Shown here: in pieces, positions 1-8,708 of the stretch
Layout: each line of letters begins with the position of its first letter
How positions within the stretch are numbered: position 1 is the first letter of the stretch
Position numbers and translations under genes: made by a program
The notes under the pieces: generated by a model
Told to the model about the DNA's origin: nothing
What the model saw: only the letters and a program-made list of their open reading frames with translations
Database searches by the model: none
Source: Candidatus Kuenenia stuttgartensis
GTDB taxonomy: Bacteria > Planctomycetota > Planctomycetia > Isosphaerales > Isosphaeraceae
Assembly (NCBI GenBank): GCA_945874095.1
Contig: CAMCFM010000017.1
Location: 1-19,149 of the forward strand
DNA length: 19,149 nucleotides
Direction of reading: 5' to 3'

Positions 1-22
1 GGTTTTGAGAGATATGATTCAG

Positions 23-66
23 GCCAGCTTATCTGGAAGACTTCCAGTTGGCTGGCTATTTTTTTG
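23..66 (+). terminator. Rho-independent terminator of an upstream gene
   Basis: An outer stem pairs GCCAGC (23-28) with GCTGGC (51-56). An inner stem pairs CTGGA (33-37) with TCCAG (43-47) around a 5-nt loop. A T-rich run follows at 59-66. This is the expected form of an intrinsic terminator for a plus-strand gene ending left of the window. That gene is not visible, so the strand is inferred from the T-run. Confidence 0.65.
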
Positions 67-76
67 TTTTGTTACA

Positions 77-120
77 ATTCGAAACATACGAATCGAGGGC
101 TAATTCTGTTAGTATAACAG
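77..120. promoter_or_regulatory. Two inverted repeats upstream of the terpene-cyclase-like gene
   Basis: ATTCG (77-81) is repeated inverted as CGAAT (89-93). A perfect CTGTTA-GTA-TAACAG palindrome sits at 106-120, ending 15 bases before the ATG at 136. Such placement would suit an operator or a short 5' hairpin. I see no convincing -35/-10 pair, and no regulator can be named. Confidence 0.25.
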
Positions 121-135
121 TGGTTCGAAATCCGC

Positions 136-1746
136 ATGGCTGGATCTCAAAAAAAAGGCAGCATCATGGATATCCTGAATTTGGATGTGACGGATGAAGC
201 CGAAATCAGTCCCATTCAAATTGTGGTTGAACCGACTGACGTTGAAAAGCCAGTTAAAAAAATAACGGGTCGGCTTTTTATTTATAACCTGGTTTCATTG
301 ATACTGAGCGCCATGTTGCATTTGGTAGTCGTATCGGCGTTTTTACTGGTTTATTTTGAAGTGATTGAAAACAGCCCTGGCCAGAGTTTTTTCGCTGGTC
401 GAGGGGATATTGGGCAGCCGATGGAATTCACGAAAATCGATGGTTTAGATAAAGGATTGGAATTGGAAGAGGCTTTGATTCCGACCAACGAAGCCACGAC
501 GAATTCTTCGGAGATACCGGCTGCAACTCCTGAAGTGACATTAAGGCCAGCCACAAGTTTGCCAGATATGTCAGGTCAGTTGGAGATGCCTGAAGCGAAA
601 TTAAGCATGCAGGCCATGGTGGCCAGACAGTGGTCAGCGTCCGCATTATCTTCGCGAGCACCAGGTATGAAAGAGAAGCTGATTAAAAGTGAGGGCGGTA
701 CTACAGAGAGTGAAAAGTCGGTGTCCAGAGGCTTGGAATGGCTCTCAAAGCACCAGAAAGAGGATGGTTCGTGGAGTATGAGCCCGGGTTCAGTTTGTGG
801 GAACCTCGAATGCGGCAGGGTCCAAATTGAAAGTTTTGAGGCTGCAACAGGGCTGGCGATACTTCCATTTCTCGCCGCCGGACATATTCCTGATGAACCT
901 GGGCCTTATGAGAAAGTTCTGAAAAAAGGCTTGGAATGGTTACAGTCAAGGGTCGATAAAAATGGTCGGGTGATGCCGGACGATGCTCCTACGCATTATC
1001 ATATGTATGCACATGCGATTGTCACAATCACTCTTTGCGAGGCTTCGGCGCTGCAACCGAAAGGTTCATGGATACCAGCTGCAAAGCGGGCGGCTCAGTA
1101 TATTGTGAGTGCGCAGAATCGGCAGGATGGTGGGTGGAGATATACGCCTGGTCAGGCAGGGGATACGTCGGTTTATGGGTGGCAGGTGATGGCGTTGCGA
1201 AGTGCGAGGGTTTCTGGCCTGAACATTCCGAAATCGACCATGACCATGTCTCGTCGATGGCTGACGGCAGCCCAAACATCGCGTGACGGTAGCACTTATG
1301 CCTATATGCCAATGCGGCCAGCCTCGCCGGTGATGACGGCTGAGGCCTTGCTCTGCAGGCAGTTGTTTGGTGATGGGCCGAAGGATCGGGGGATGTCGAA
1401 GGGAATCCAGCTGGTTTTTGAGGAAGTTCAGCGATCAATGGAGGTTCGGAATTATTATTACTGGTATTATGCGACGCAGCTGATTCATAATTCAGGAGGT
1501 AAGATGTGGATGAAATGGAATCCGATCATTCGCGAACGATTGATCAAGGAGCAGGTTCTCGGAGGCCATGCTTCAGGGAGTTGGCAAAGCCTTGAGCCAT
1601 CGGTGGATCGGTGGGGCAGGGTGGCTGGCCCGATGATGCAGACATCGCTTGGCCTGTTGACTTTAGAGGTTTATTACAGGCATCTGCCACTCTATCAGGT
1701 GGTTGAGAGCGGCAATTCCGTCAAGGGTATGAAAGAAGCCAAATGA
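136..1746 (+). CDS. Membrane-anchored squalene-cyclase / prenyltransferase repeat protein
   Basis: The 536-residue protein has a short cytoplasmic N-terminus, one strong hydrophobic helix at about residues 46-77 and a low-complexity linker to about 190. A large C-terminal domain follows, placed outside the membrane by topology. That domain carries alpha/alpha-toroid repeats of the squalene-hopene cyclase and prenyltransferase type: WLSKHQKEDGSW near 203, a second helix-turn unit near 265, SAQNRQDGGW near 330 and WLTAAQTSRDGS near 375. The tract YYYWYYATQ near 440 and the later GSWQ segment resemble a family I recall as common in planctomycetes. I see no DxDD cyclase motif, so catalysis is unproven; it may be a structural or binding toroid. 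The ATG at 136 has no Shine-Dalgarno site. An ATG at 166 is an alternative that keeps the helix. The gene converges on its right neighbour with a 20-bp gap. Confidence 0.8.
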   Translation: MAGSQKKGSIMDILNLDVTDEAEISPIQIVVEPTDVEKPVKKITGRLFIYNLVSLILSAMLHLVVVSAFLLVYFEVIENSPGQSFFAGRGDIGQPMEFTKIDGLDKGLELEEALIPTNEATTNSSEIPAATPEVTLRPATSLPDMSGQLEMPEAKLSMQAMVARQWSASALSSRAPGMKEKLIKSEGGTTESEKSVSRGLEWLSKHQKEDGSWSMSPGSVCGNLECGRVQIESFEAATGLAILPFLAAGHIPDEPGPYEKVLKKGLEWLQSRVDKNGRVMPDDAPTHYHMYAHAIVTITLCEASALQPKGSWIPAAKRAAQYIVSAQNRQDGGWRYTPGQAGDTSVYGWQVMALRSARVSGLNIPKSTMTMSRRWLTAAQTSRDGSTYAYMPMRPASPVMTAEALLCRQLFGDGPKDRGMSKGIQLVFEEVQRSMEVRNYYYWYYATQLIHNSGGKMWMKWNPIIRERLIKEQVLGGHASGSWQSLEPSVDRWGRVAGPMMQTSLGLLTLEVYYRHLPLYQVVESGNSVKGMKEAK

Positions 1747-1766
1747 ACAATCTCAAGGCTCGATGA

Positions 1767-2528
1767 TTAATTGTGGGTGACGACCGGATAATCCTTCTTG
1801 TAAACGATCATCACCGAGAGAGCCATGCCTTTGGTATTGGCGTCGGCTGGAACAGCGTAGACCAGGTCGCCGGGGCGAAGTTGATCAACGGATCCGACCA
1901 CGATTCTGGTCATGCGATAGGCTTGTCCGTTTGCAGGTGCGATGCGAACCGCTTGATTTGAGGGAGTGCCCAGCATGAGCGGGAAGATGTTCACGACGGG
2001 GGCGACGATGTATGTCAGGAGTTGAACATTTTGCATGGCCACGGCTGGCTGGCTGGGGTACATGGACCAGAACTGGTTCATGGAGTCGAACCCGAAGGTG
2101 TAAGTGGCGTCGTACTGGCGGAGGATTCCAGCGTCGGTGGGCGTAATGTAAGTCTGAGAAACGAACGACCTGGCTGCTCCTTCATAAACTTCCACGTAGT
2201 TGGTCAGAACTGTATTCACAGACGGACTTCGCCCTTCGGCTTCGACCACCGCAGTGGCGGAAACCATGGTGGGAAGGATCGGCCAGCGGACGATAAATCT
2301 GCCAAGTGCAGACGTTGAAACGGGATACTGTCGGCCATCTGCAGATTGCAGGACGACCCATTTTGGGGTCACGCTCAACACCTCTGCCCAGCCTGGCCCG
2401 TTCAGGCCAAAATTGGGCAAGTTGGCTGATCCCTGGCCCTGCTGCTGCTGAGCCTGACTGATCTGGGTGGATGAGCAGATTGCACAAATTGCGGCAAATA
2501 TGGGAAACGCTTTTGCAATTCGTCGCAT
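1767..2528 (-). CDS. Secreted protein of unknown function
   Basis: I do not recognise the family. The protein begins with a clear Sec signal peptide: basic MRR, a hydrophobic core rich in A, I, F and C, and probable cleavage after QISQA near residue 25. A Q-rich stretch and then about 220 residues of beta-rich sequence follow. The mature part has no cysteines, no membrane helix and no obvious catalytic motif. The segment near the C-terminus reading VDQLRPGDLVYAVP suggests a small beta-barrel fold. I start it at the ATG at 2528 because AAGGTGA lies 8 bases before it on the minus strand. An in-frame TTG at 2534 lies too close to that site. The protein is probably exported to the periplasm or envelope. 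A planctomycete-restricted family is likely but unproven. Confidence 0.75.
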   Translation of the reverse strand: MRRIAKAFPIFAAICAICSSTQISQAQQQQGQGSANLPNFGLNGPGWAEVLSVTPKWVVLQSADGRQYPVSTSALGRFIVRWPILPTMVSATAVVEAEGRSPSVNTVLTNYVEVYEGAARSFVSQTYITPTDAGILRQYDATYTFGFDSMNQFWSMYPSQPAVAMQNVQLLTYIVAPVVNIFPLMLGTPSNQAVRIAPANGQAYRMTRIVVGSVDQLRPGDLVYAVPADANTKGMALSVMIVYKKDYPVVTHN

Positions 2529-2793
2529 GTTCAAGTCACCTTATTTGGAACGGATTTGCCCGGCATCTTTTTTGAAACGCCGGAAAACATCACTTCTCAA
2601 TACTTTTATTCTCTTAGGTTCCTTGGATAAGGTCAACATCGACCTTAGTATTTCTTCTGTCATTCTTCAAAAATGTCATTTTTATTTTGCCAATCGCTTG
2701 TCTGGATTCGCTTTTCCAATCATACTTTATCAAGATCTGATCGATCAATTTTGAATCCTGAATAAACCGTATGAGAGCCCTGATTGACCCAAT
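2529..2793. promoter_or_regulatory. Divergent intergenic region between secreted protein and kinase
   Basis: This 265-bp A+T-rich spacer separates two divergently transcribed genes, so it should hold both promoters. A perfect 10-bp palindrome TGATCGATCA lies at 2738-2747, about 47 bases before the kinase ATG, next to the palindrome AGATCT. I found no -35/-10 pair I would defend. Confidence 0.35.
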
Positions 2794-4494
2794 ATGATGG
2801 ATGACCAGCCCACCAGAATGATCCCTGAATTGGGAGCCGATTCGCCGATTACGACCGAGAGTCAGGGCCATGATCCCTGGATCGGCCGGACCTTAGGCGA
2901 TTTTATGGTGGAGGAGTCGATTGGTCATGGTGGAATGGGGACTGTTTATCGAGCCCGTCAGATCAGTCTTGGGCGATCGGTTGCCTTGAAGTTTTTAAAT
3001 TCGGGCAGAACGCTGAGTCATGAAGCCATTTTGAGATTCGAGGCTGAGGCTCGAATCGCTGCTCGGATGAATCATCCGAATGTGGTTCATATATATGCAC
3101 TTGGAACCACGGGGAGTCAGCCATACATTGCGATGGAGTTTGTTTCAGGGCGGAATCTGGGCCAGATTTTGAGCGAGCGTATCAAGAATTCCGAAGGGCC
3201 GATTGCCTTATCTGAATGTCTTTCGATGATGAAACAGGCGTGTCAGGGGCTTCAGGCGGCCACGGAAATCGGTCTGGTGCATCGTGATATCAAGCCGGAA
3301 AATTTGATGGTGACAGAAAAAGGGCTGGTCAAAGTGGCTGATTTTGGGCTTGCCCGAACCACTCAGACGGAATCGGCCCGAATGACGCAAACGGGGTATA
3401 CGCTTGGAACTCCGATGTATATGAGTCCTGAGCAGGTTCAAGGCAAGTTGGTGGACGCCCGTAGCGATATCTACTCTCTGGGCATGACGTTCCATCATTT
3501 GCTCACAGGCCGCCCACCTCTGATGGCAGATTCGCCCTACGCCATCGCCATGAAACAGATCCACGATCGGCCAGCGTCGGTCCGACTGCTGCGTCCCGAC
3601 TGCCCGACGGGGCTTTCTGATTTGATTGACTGGATGATCGAAAAATCGGTCGAGTCGCGGCCTCAGGATCCCCGAGAAGTGCTGGAACTGATTCAGCGAT
3701 ATGAACTTGGGCTGAATGTGACTGTTCCAGGCAGGGTTGCGAATCGCCAGCTGGAGGCGCCTTCAAGTCGATTTTCCAGCCGCAACTTTGAATTGGGGAA
3801 AGAGACTTTAAAGCCGGTCTCACCAAAATCTCGCAGAGGCTGGTTAATCTGGGCAATTCTGACGATGGGGGCCACCATTCGAGCTCTGTTCATCGGAAAG
3901 TTCCAGGCCAAAAGGTCTGAGAATCTGCCAGATTCCAAATCGCCTGCATGGCCTGTGGCCTCTGAGTTGGCGGATTGGAAGCGGGTGCCGAGGCAATCGG
4001 GGGCAGATTCTCAATATCGATATGCCCAGATCAGGGCCGTCGAAGAGGATCAGCTTGCTGCCTGGCTCGCTGTCCCCTGCTATTTTCCTGATGAGGAAGA
4101 CTGGGCATGGAGAGCTTATGTGCAACTCATTGGCGACCTTGTGAGGCATTCCGACCGATTTCGATTGAGCTGGATTCGTAACGCACTTTCTAAAGCTGGG
4201 CGAGGGGTTGAATTTGAGGTGTTATCGCAAGTGGTCGGGGCCGCTTTAGCTGGTATGGATCGGAATGAGATCAGTTTTCTGGAAAATCTTCATCCGCTTG
4301 TCAAAGAGACGATGGATCCGAATCTGGCGGAGTTGATTCTTACGATTTTGATCAAATACAGGCAAAAGATTCCACGAGATCAAGCGATTCCCGTACGACT
4401 GGACAAATTACAGAGTCAGATTCTCGAGATTCTCCAGGTCGACCCCAAAACACTCCACGGGAATTTTCCATCAAATCCTGCGAGCAAACCATGA
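2794..4494 (+). CDS. Hanks-type Ser/Thr protein kinase, single-pass membrane protein
   Basis: Transfers phosphate from ATP to Ser/Thr of partner proteins. The kinase domain spans about residues 37-310 and all key elements are present: glycine loop GHGGMG (44-49), ATP lysine K66 in VALKFL, helix-C E85, HRDIKPEN (163-170), DFG (183-185), and GTPMYMSPEQ at the end of the activation loop (205-214). The enzyme should therefore be active. A basic linker is followed by a hydrophobic helix at about 349-367. The ~200-residue C-terminal region, topologically outside the cytoplasm, has no recognised motif such as PASTA; it may be a sensor, or the segment may be only weakly membrane-spanning. ATG codons at 2794 and 2797 are both possible starts. 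The gene lies 94 bp upstream of an FHA-GAF-PP2C gene on the same strand, which suggests a kinase/phosphatase pair. Confidence 0.92.
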   Translation: MMDDQPTRMIPELGADSPITTESQGHDPWIGRTLGDFMVEESIGHGGMGTVYRARQISLGRSVALKFLNSGRTLSHEAILRFEAEARIAARMNHPNVVHIYALGTTGSQPYIAMEFVSGRNLGQILSERIKNSEGPIALSECLSMMKQACQGLQAATEIGLVHRDIKPENLMVTEKGLVKVADFGLARTTQTESARMTQTGYTLGTPMYMSPEQVQGKLVDARSDIYSLGMTFHHLLTGRPPLMADSPYAIAMKQIHDRPASVRLLRPDCPTGLSDLIDWMIEKSVESRPQDPREVLELIQRYELGLNVTVPGRVANRQLEAPSSRFSSRNFELGKETLKPVSPKSRRGWLIWAILTMGATIRALFIGKFQAKRSENLPDSKSPAWPVASELADWKRVPRQSGADSQYRYAQIRAVEEDQLAAWLAVPCYFPDEEDWAWRAYVQLIGDLVRHSDRFRLSWIRNALSKAGRGVEFEVLSQVVGAALAGMDRNEISFLENLHPLVKETMDPNLAELILTILIKYRQKIPRDQAIPVRLDKLQSQILEILQVDPKTLHGNFPSNPASKP

Positions 4495-4588
4495 CGTTCC
4501 ACTGAAAAATTTGCTATATTAAGGAATCGTCCAGGAAGGACAAGATTGTCGAATCACGTGCGCAACACGTCACAGAGCTCTCATAATC

Positions 4589-6349
4589 ATGGCTTACCTA
4601 AAAATTCTTGACCAAAATTCCAGGCAACTGGAACTTCCACCCATTGAGACCATCCCCGCTGGATGGGAGTTACTGATTGGTCGGGATGTTACGTGTGGGC
4701 TTAACTTAAACTCTGCCGGTATAAGCCGAATCCACGCAAAGATCCATCACGATGGGCGCCATTTTTTAATCAACGATCAGGACAGTACAAACGGCACTCT
4801 GATCATCCGAACCGTAAATAATGTGGAGCGTCGGATTACGCTCACGCCTCAGCGGGGGTATGCTCTGCAAAGTGGTGATCTGATTGAACTTGGGAAAGTG
4901 GACTGTGTCAGGTTTCAGGATGGCCCGATCGAGATTGGTCCAAATCTGGCACTTGGGATGGATAATCCGTTGCCCGAGGTGACGCTTGGGCCTGGCGAGA
5001 GCATGACAAGCTCTCCGTTGCAGGAGGTGATCAACGGGATCCTTGAGATCAGCCGAACTTTGGCATCGATTTTCAAGGAAGAGGAAATGGCTCCCCTGGT
5101 GATGAACCAGATGATGAGGATTTTTCCGAAAGGTCAGCGATATCTTCTCTTTACGACCGTTCCCAACACCAATCGTCTGCGAGTATTGGCCTGGAAGATC
5201 AATCAGCAGAGACGCCGGAACATCGTAGGCAATACGGACGATGACAACGTTCCAAGATATTCGCGAACGATTTACAGGATGGTGGTTGAGGAGCGTAAAT
5301 CGGTGATCCTGACCGACACGGATTCGGAGGTGTCGAGCAGCATGTCGATGATGGACATGGGGATCAGGTCGATCATGTGTGCTCCAGTGGAAGCTCCTGA
5401 CGGTCGCGTTTTGGGCATGCTTCAGATCGACGCCGATCAGAAATCGAAATTTCAGAGGTCTGAGCTTGAGATTCTCAAGGTGATTGCCCAGCAGGTGGGT
5501 GCCACCATGCATATGGCAGAACTGCATCGAAAAGCGATCGTTCAGACCCAGATGCAGACAGAGATGAAGCATGCCTCAGAAATTGCCAAACAGTTTCTAC
5601 CTCATGGGGTTCCAAACATTCCCGGCTATGAATTCTTTGCCGAATACAAGCCAGCCGAAGATGTGGGTGGCGATTTTTATGACTTCAACATGGTCAGCCC
5701 GGACCGGATGGCGATCAGTGTTTGCGACGTGGTCGGTCACGGAATATCGGCAGCTTTGATCATGGCCCGGCTTTCAAGCGACCTTCGCAATGTTTTGCGA
5801 CACGAGCCAGACCCTTGCCAGGCTTTTGAGCAGCTTGACGCGATTCTGATGCCGGTTCTGAACCCTCCCGACAGCTTCGATTGTCGATATATTTCGATGT
5901 CGATGGGGATGCTTGACCTGAAGTCCGCTAAAATGACTCTCGTCAACGCAGGTCATCCTCCACTGATTGTCAGACGTGCTGATGGTCGGCTGGAGACGCC
6001 TGACAGAGACCTGAGCGGCCGCTTGATCGGAGCCGACTTTGGTGATGTTTCATTCAAGCTGGAAAACAGTTTTGAGACTACGGAAGTGCAGTTGGAGCCT
6101 AATGATATCGTCATTTTCTACAGTGACGGTGTGACGGAGGCCAGGAACAAGGCGAACGAGTTCTTTGGGTCGCCTGATTTCCGGATGCTGGCCAAGGTTT
6201 TGAAAGAAACCGAGGGTGGACCAACCGTGGTTGGGCAAGCCATCATGAAATCATTCAAAGCATTTACCGATGGAATTCCTCAGGCAGACGATGTGACACT
6301 TGTCTGCTTCGGACCGACGGCCGAATTTCAGCCTGGGGCTGATGCATAA
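4589..6349 (+). CDS. FHA-GAF-PP2C (RsbU/SpoIIE-type) protein phosphatase
   Basis: This is a soluble three-domain signalling protein. An FHA phosphothreonine-binding domain covers about residues 25-110, with conserved GR (31-32), SRIHA (46-50) and STNGT (66-70). A GAF sensory domain covers about 150-312. A helical linker containing EIAKQFLP leads to a PP2C phosphatase domain at about 345-576. Its metal-binding acidic residues are visible: D358 and D362 in EDVGGDFYD, D380 in CDVVGHG, D513 in YSDGVTEA, and D567/D568 near the end. It is therefore predicted to be an active Mn/Mg-dependent Ser/Thr phosphatase. The FHA domain could dock on a phosphorylated kinase, and the adjacent kinase gene is the obvious candidate, though that is inference. 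No strong Shine-Dalgarno site precedes the ATG. Anti-sigma-factor antagonist control is the usual role of RsbU relatives, but no such partner gene is in view. Confidence 0.92.
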   Translation: MAYLKILDQNSRQLELPPIETIPAGWELLIGRDVTCGLNLNSAGISRIHAKIHHDGRHFLINDQDSTNGTLIIRTVNNVERRITLTPQRGYALQSGDLIELGKVDCVRFQDGPIEIGPNLALGMDNPLPEVTLGPGESMTSSPLQEVINGILEISRTLASIFKEEEMAPLVMNQMMRIFPKGQRYLLFTTVPNTNRLRVLAWKINQQRRRNIVGNTDDDNVPRYSRTIYRMVVEERKSVILTDTDSEVSSSMSMMDMGIRSIMCAPVEAPDGRVLGMLQIDADQKSKFQRSELEILKVIAQQVGATMHMAELHRKAIVQTQMQTEMKHASEIAKQFLPHGVPNIPGYEFFAEYKPAEDVGGDFYDFNMVSPDRMAISVCDVVGHGISAALIMARLSSDLRNVLRHEPDPCQAFEQLDAILMPVLNPPDSFDCRYISMSMGMLDLKSAKMTLVNAGHPPLIVRRADGRLETPDRDLSGRLIGADFGDVSFKLENSFETTEVQLEPNDIVIFYSDGVTEARNKANEFFGSPDFRMLAKVLKETEGGPTVVGQAIMKSFKAFTDGIPQADDVTLVCFGPTAEFQPGADA

Positions 6350-6388
6350 TCTGGCCATAATAAAATACGAAACGAAGACTGCCCGAAG

Positions 6389-7975
6389 ATGATGACACTG
6401 CGCGTCAATGAATTGAAAATGGATTTAGGCCAGGATGAGGCGGATTTGCCGCACCTGGTCAGCGACCGACTGGACTGTTCGGTGGAAGATATCCGCAGCT
6501 TGCGAATCCTCCGAAAGAGCCTCGACGCCCGTCGTCGCGACTATATTCATCACATTTATTCCGTGGCGGTGGATCTTCCCGACTGGACATCCGAGGAATT
6601 GCCTCGTGCCGTCACTCCAATGGGCGATCAATCGTTCCAGTGGCCTGCACCAGGCTCAAATCCTTTGAAAAATCGGCCTGTGGTGGTCGGCTCAGGCCCC
6701 GCTGGCTTGTTTGCAGCCTACATGCTTGCCATCAGCGGCTACCAGCCGATCATGCTCGAACGTGGAAAGGCTGTTAAGGAACGGGTGGCCGATGTTCGGA
6801 CATTCGATTCTGGAGGGGCTCACGATGCAGAATCCAACTACCTTTACGGAGAGGGTGGAGCAGGCACTTTTTCCGATGGCAAACTGACATGCCGGAACAC
6901 TGGCCCTGACGTGACAAGAGTGCTCGAAATTCTGGCGGAATCGCACGGAAAATCTTCGATCGTATACGACCAAAGGCCACACCTTGGCTCAAACAGGCTG
7001 CCTTTGATTGTTCGCACGATTCGTAAAAAAATGGAAGCTGCTGGAGGCGAAGCCCGGTTCGACTGCCGACTGGAAGATATCCTGATTCAAGACGGTCAGG
7101 TCGTGGGCGTGTCCACCAGCTCTGGGGTCATTGAAACCAACCATGTGGTTTTGGCCATCGGGCATAGCGCGCGTGACACGTATGAAATGCTTCTCAACCG
7201 GGGCATTCCTCTCGAATTCAAGCCATTTCAGATGGGTGTTCGGATTGAGCAGCCTCAGGCCGCCATCACCAATGCCCGATATGGAGACTCCAGCGAAGTC
7301 GTCGGACTTGGAGCTGCAGATTACAATCTGGCAGTTCATGCCGGGGCACGCGATTTGTTCACATTCTGCATGTGTGCTGGAGGTTACATCATGGCCTCTG
7401 TGAGCGAAGCCGAGCATTTTTGTACCAACGGAATGAGCGAGTCGTATCACGACAGCCCGTTTGCCAACAGTGGTCTGGTCATGACCATAGGTGCCAATGA
7501 CGTCGGATCAGATCACCCTCTGGCTGGGATCATGTATCAGAGAAGGGCAGAAGCAGCCGCTTTTCGAACCGCCGGTGGAGCGTATCAAAGTCCGGCCCAC
7601 CGGGTTTCAGACTTTCTCAAACACCGAAGATCGCGCGGCAAGATTGTCACCAGCGCACCATTGGGCGTATCGCCAGGCTCGATGGCTGACTTTCTCTCAC
7701 CTACCATTTTAAACGCCCTGGAACGTGGTCTGCCGATCATGGACCGGGCCTTGCGAGGCGCGTTTCTGAAAGACGCTGTGCTGGTCGGCCCTGAATCGCG
7801 TGGATCAAGCCCGGTAAAAATTCCACGAGACGACCAAACTCGTCAATCTTCTGTTATCACAGGGCTTTACCCTTGTGGCGAAGGAGCGGGATATGCCGGT
7901 GGGATCGTGAGTGCTGCGGCAGACGGCCTGCGCACAGCACGCGCGATTGTGGCTCAATGTGCATTGCCACAATAA
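6389..7975 (+). CDS. FAD-dependent dehydrogenase (COG2509-like)
   Basis: A two-dinucleotide-binding-fold flavoprotein of 528 residues, close to the usual length of the uncharacterised FAD-dependent dehydrogenases grouped as COG2509. The N-terminal ~90 residues form a small alpha/beta domain typical of the group. The FAD-binding motif VVVGSGPAG lies at 98-106 with the ribose-binding acid E124. The family signature GEGGAGTFSDGKL is at 154-166. The C-terminal GLYPCGEGAGYAGG is the second flavin contact. The physiological substrate of this group is not known to me, so only a general oxidoreductase role is supported. It starts 39 bp after the phosphatase on the same strand and may share its transcript. 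ATG codons at 6389 and 6392 are both possible starts. It converges on the methyltransferase gene with a 10-bp gap. Confidence 0.88.
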   Translation: MMTLRVNELKMDLGQDEADLPHLVSDRLDCSVEDIRSLRILRKSLDARRRDYIHHIYSVAVDLPDWTSEELPRAVTPMGDQSFQWPAPGSNPLKNRPVVVGSGPAGLFAAYMLAISGYQPIMLERGKAVKERVADVRTFDSGGAHDAESNYLYGEGGAGTFSDGKLTCRNTGPDVTRVLEILAESHGKSSIVYDQRPHLGSNRLPLIVRTIRKKMEAAGGEARFDCRLEDILIQDGQVVGVSTSSGVIETNHVVLAIGHSARDTYEMLLNRGIPLEFKPFQMGVRIEQPQAAITNARYGDSSEVVGLGAADYNLAVHAGARDLFTFCMCAGGYIMASVSEAEHFCTNGMSESYHDSPFANSGLVMTIGANDVGSDHPLAGIMYQRRAEAAAFRTAGGAYQSPAHRVSDFLKHRRSRGKIVTSAPLGVSPGSMADFLSPTILNALERGLPIMDRALRGAFLKDAVLVGPESRGSSPVKIPRDDQTRQSSVITGLYPCGEGAGYAGGIVSAAADGLRTARAIVAQCALPQ

Positions 7976-7985
7976 ATCATGAGAA

Positions 7986-8708
7986 TTACTGGCTGATGGT
8001 CGATCGCGAAACGCTGTCCGAACGATCCATCAGATGTGGCCTGGGCATCTTACGCTCAGGTGTCCGCGCCAGGCTCAGCAGAAACGGAGCCGGGCCACGG
8101 TGCCTGAACTGATCGACGGTGCCGAATCCGGCATCCATCATCATCCCCTTGATTTCCTTGGCTGAGGCGTGGTGCACGTTGCCTTCAACTCCGGCCACGC
8201 AAACATCAAAAATAAATCGGCCCCATAAGCCATCGCGATACCCATCGAGCAGCATCAATGCTCCACCGGGCCTGAGCACCCGGCACATTTCGCGAACAGC
8301 AACGGCTTGGTTCGGATAATGGTGGAAGCTGTTGGCACAGGTCAGGATATCGAAGGAACCGTCTGCAAACGGGAGCCGTTCGCTATCGCCTTGAACGGGC
8401 TGAATTCTGTCTGTGTAGTGATTCCAGCGACCATTTCCGCCTTCGAGCATGCCTCGAACCAGATCAAGGCCCCAAACTCTGGCCCCTGGAACTTCATGGA
8501 AAAGGACTTCAGGGAACTGGCCTGTGCCGCATCCAATGTCTAAAACCTTGGGCGACTCCATCTTCAGGCCACGAATTTGTTTCAGCAAGGCTTTACGGGA
8601 AGGCCCAAACAAAAGTGTTTGTAAAATGGACCTGTCGTAAGATTTGCTCCACCTCGTAAATTCAACCTGTGCTTCGTCTTTGGTGTAAATCACTTTGCAG
8701 ATCTCCAT
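7986..8708 (-). CDS. Class I SAM-dependent methyltransferase
   Basis: A 240-residue Rossmann-fold methyltransferase of the UbiE/Methyltransf_11 type. Motif I is VLDIGCGTG (55-63). The ribose-binding acid is D82 in GLDLV, motif II includes GDSERLPF (107-114), and the post-II segment ends in CRVLRPGGALML (142-153). It should be cytosolic. The substrate cannot be read from the sequence: a quinone, a lipid or another small molecule are all possible. The ATG at 8708 gives an N-terminal helix typical of such enzymes, with no strong ribosome-binding site. It is divergent from the cysteine desulfurase and convergent with the FAD enzyme, so it is probably transcribed alone. Confidence 0.88.
   Translation of the reverse strand: MEICKVIYTKDEAQVEFTRWSKSYDRSILQTLLFGPSRKALLKQIRGLKMESPKVLDIGCGTGQFPEVLFHEVPGARVWGLDLVRGMLEGGNGRWNHYTDRIQPVQGDSERLPFADGSFDILTCANSFHHYPNQAVAVREMCRVLRPGGALMLLDGYRDGLWGRFIFDVCVAGVEGNVHHASAKEIKGMMMDAGFGTVDQFRHRGPAPFLLSLARTPERKMPRPHLMDRSDSVSRSTISQ

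Noticed and set aside
121..134. tRNA T-loop-like GGTTCGAAATCC
   Set aside because: The flanking bases do not pair as a T-stem and no anticodon or acceptor arm fits around it, so it is not a tRNA.
4766..5572. 268-codon open frame on the minus strand inside the FHA-GAF-PP2C gene
   Set aside because: Its translation is rich in His, Arg and Leu without motifs, and it overlaps the clearly real FHA-GAF-PP2C gene. It is a shadow frame.
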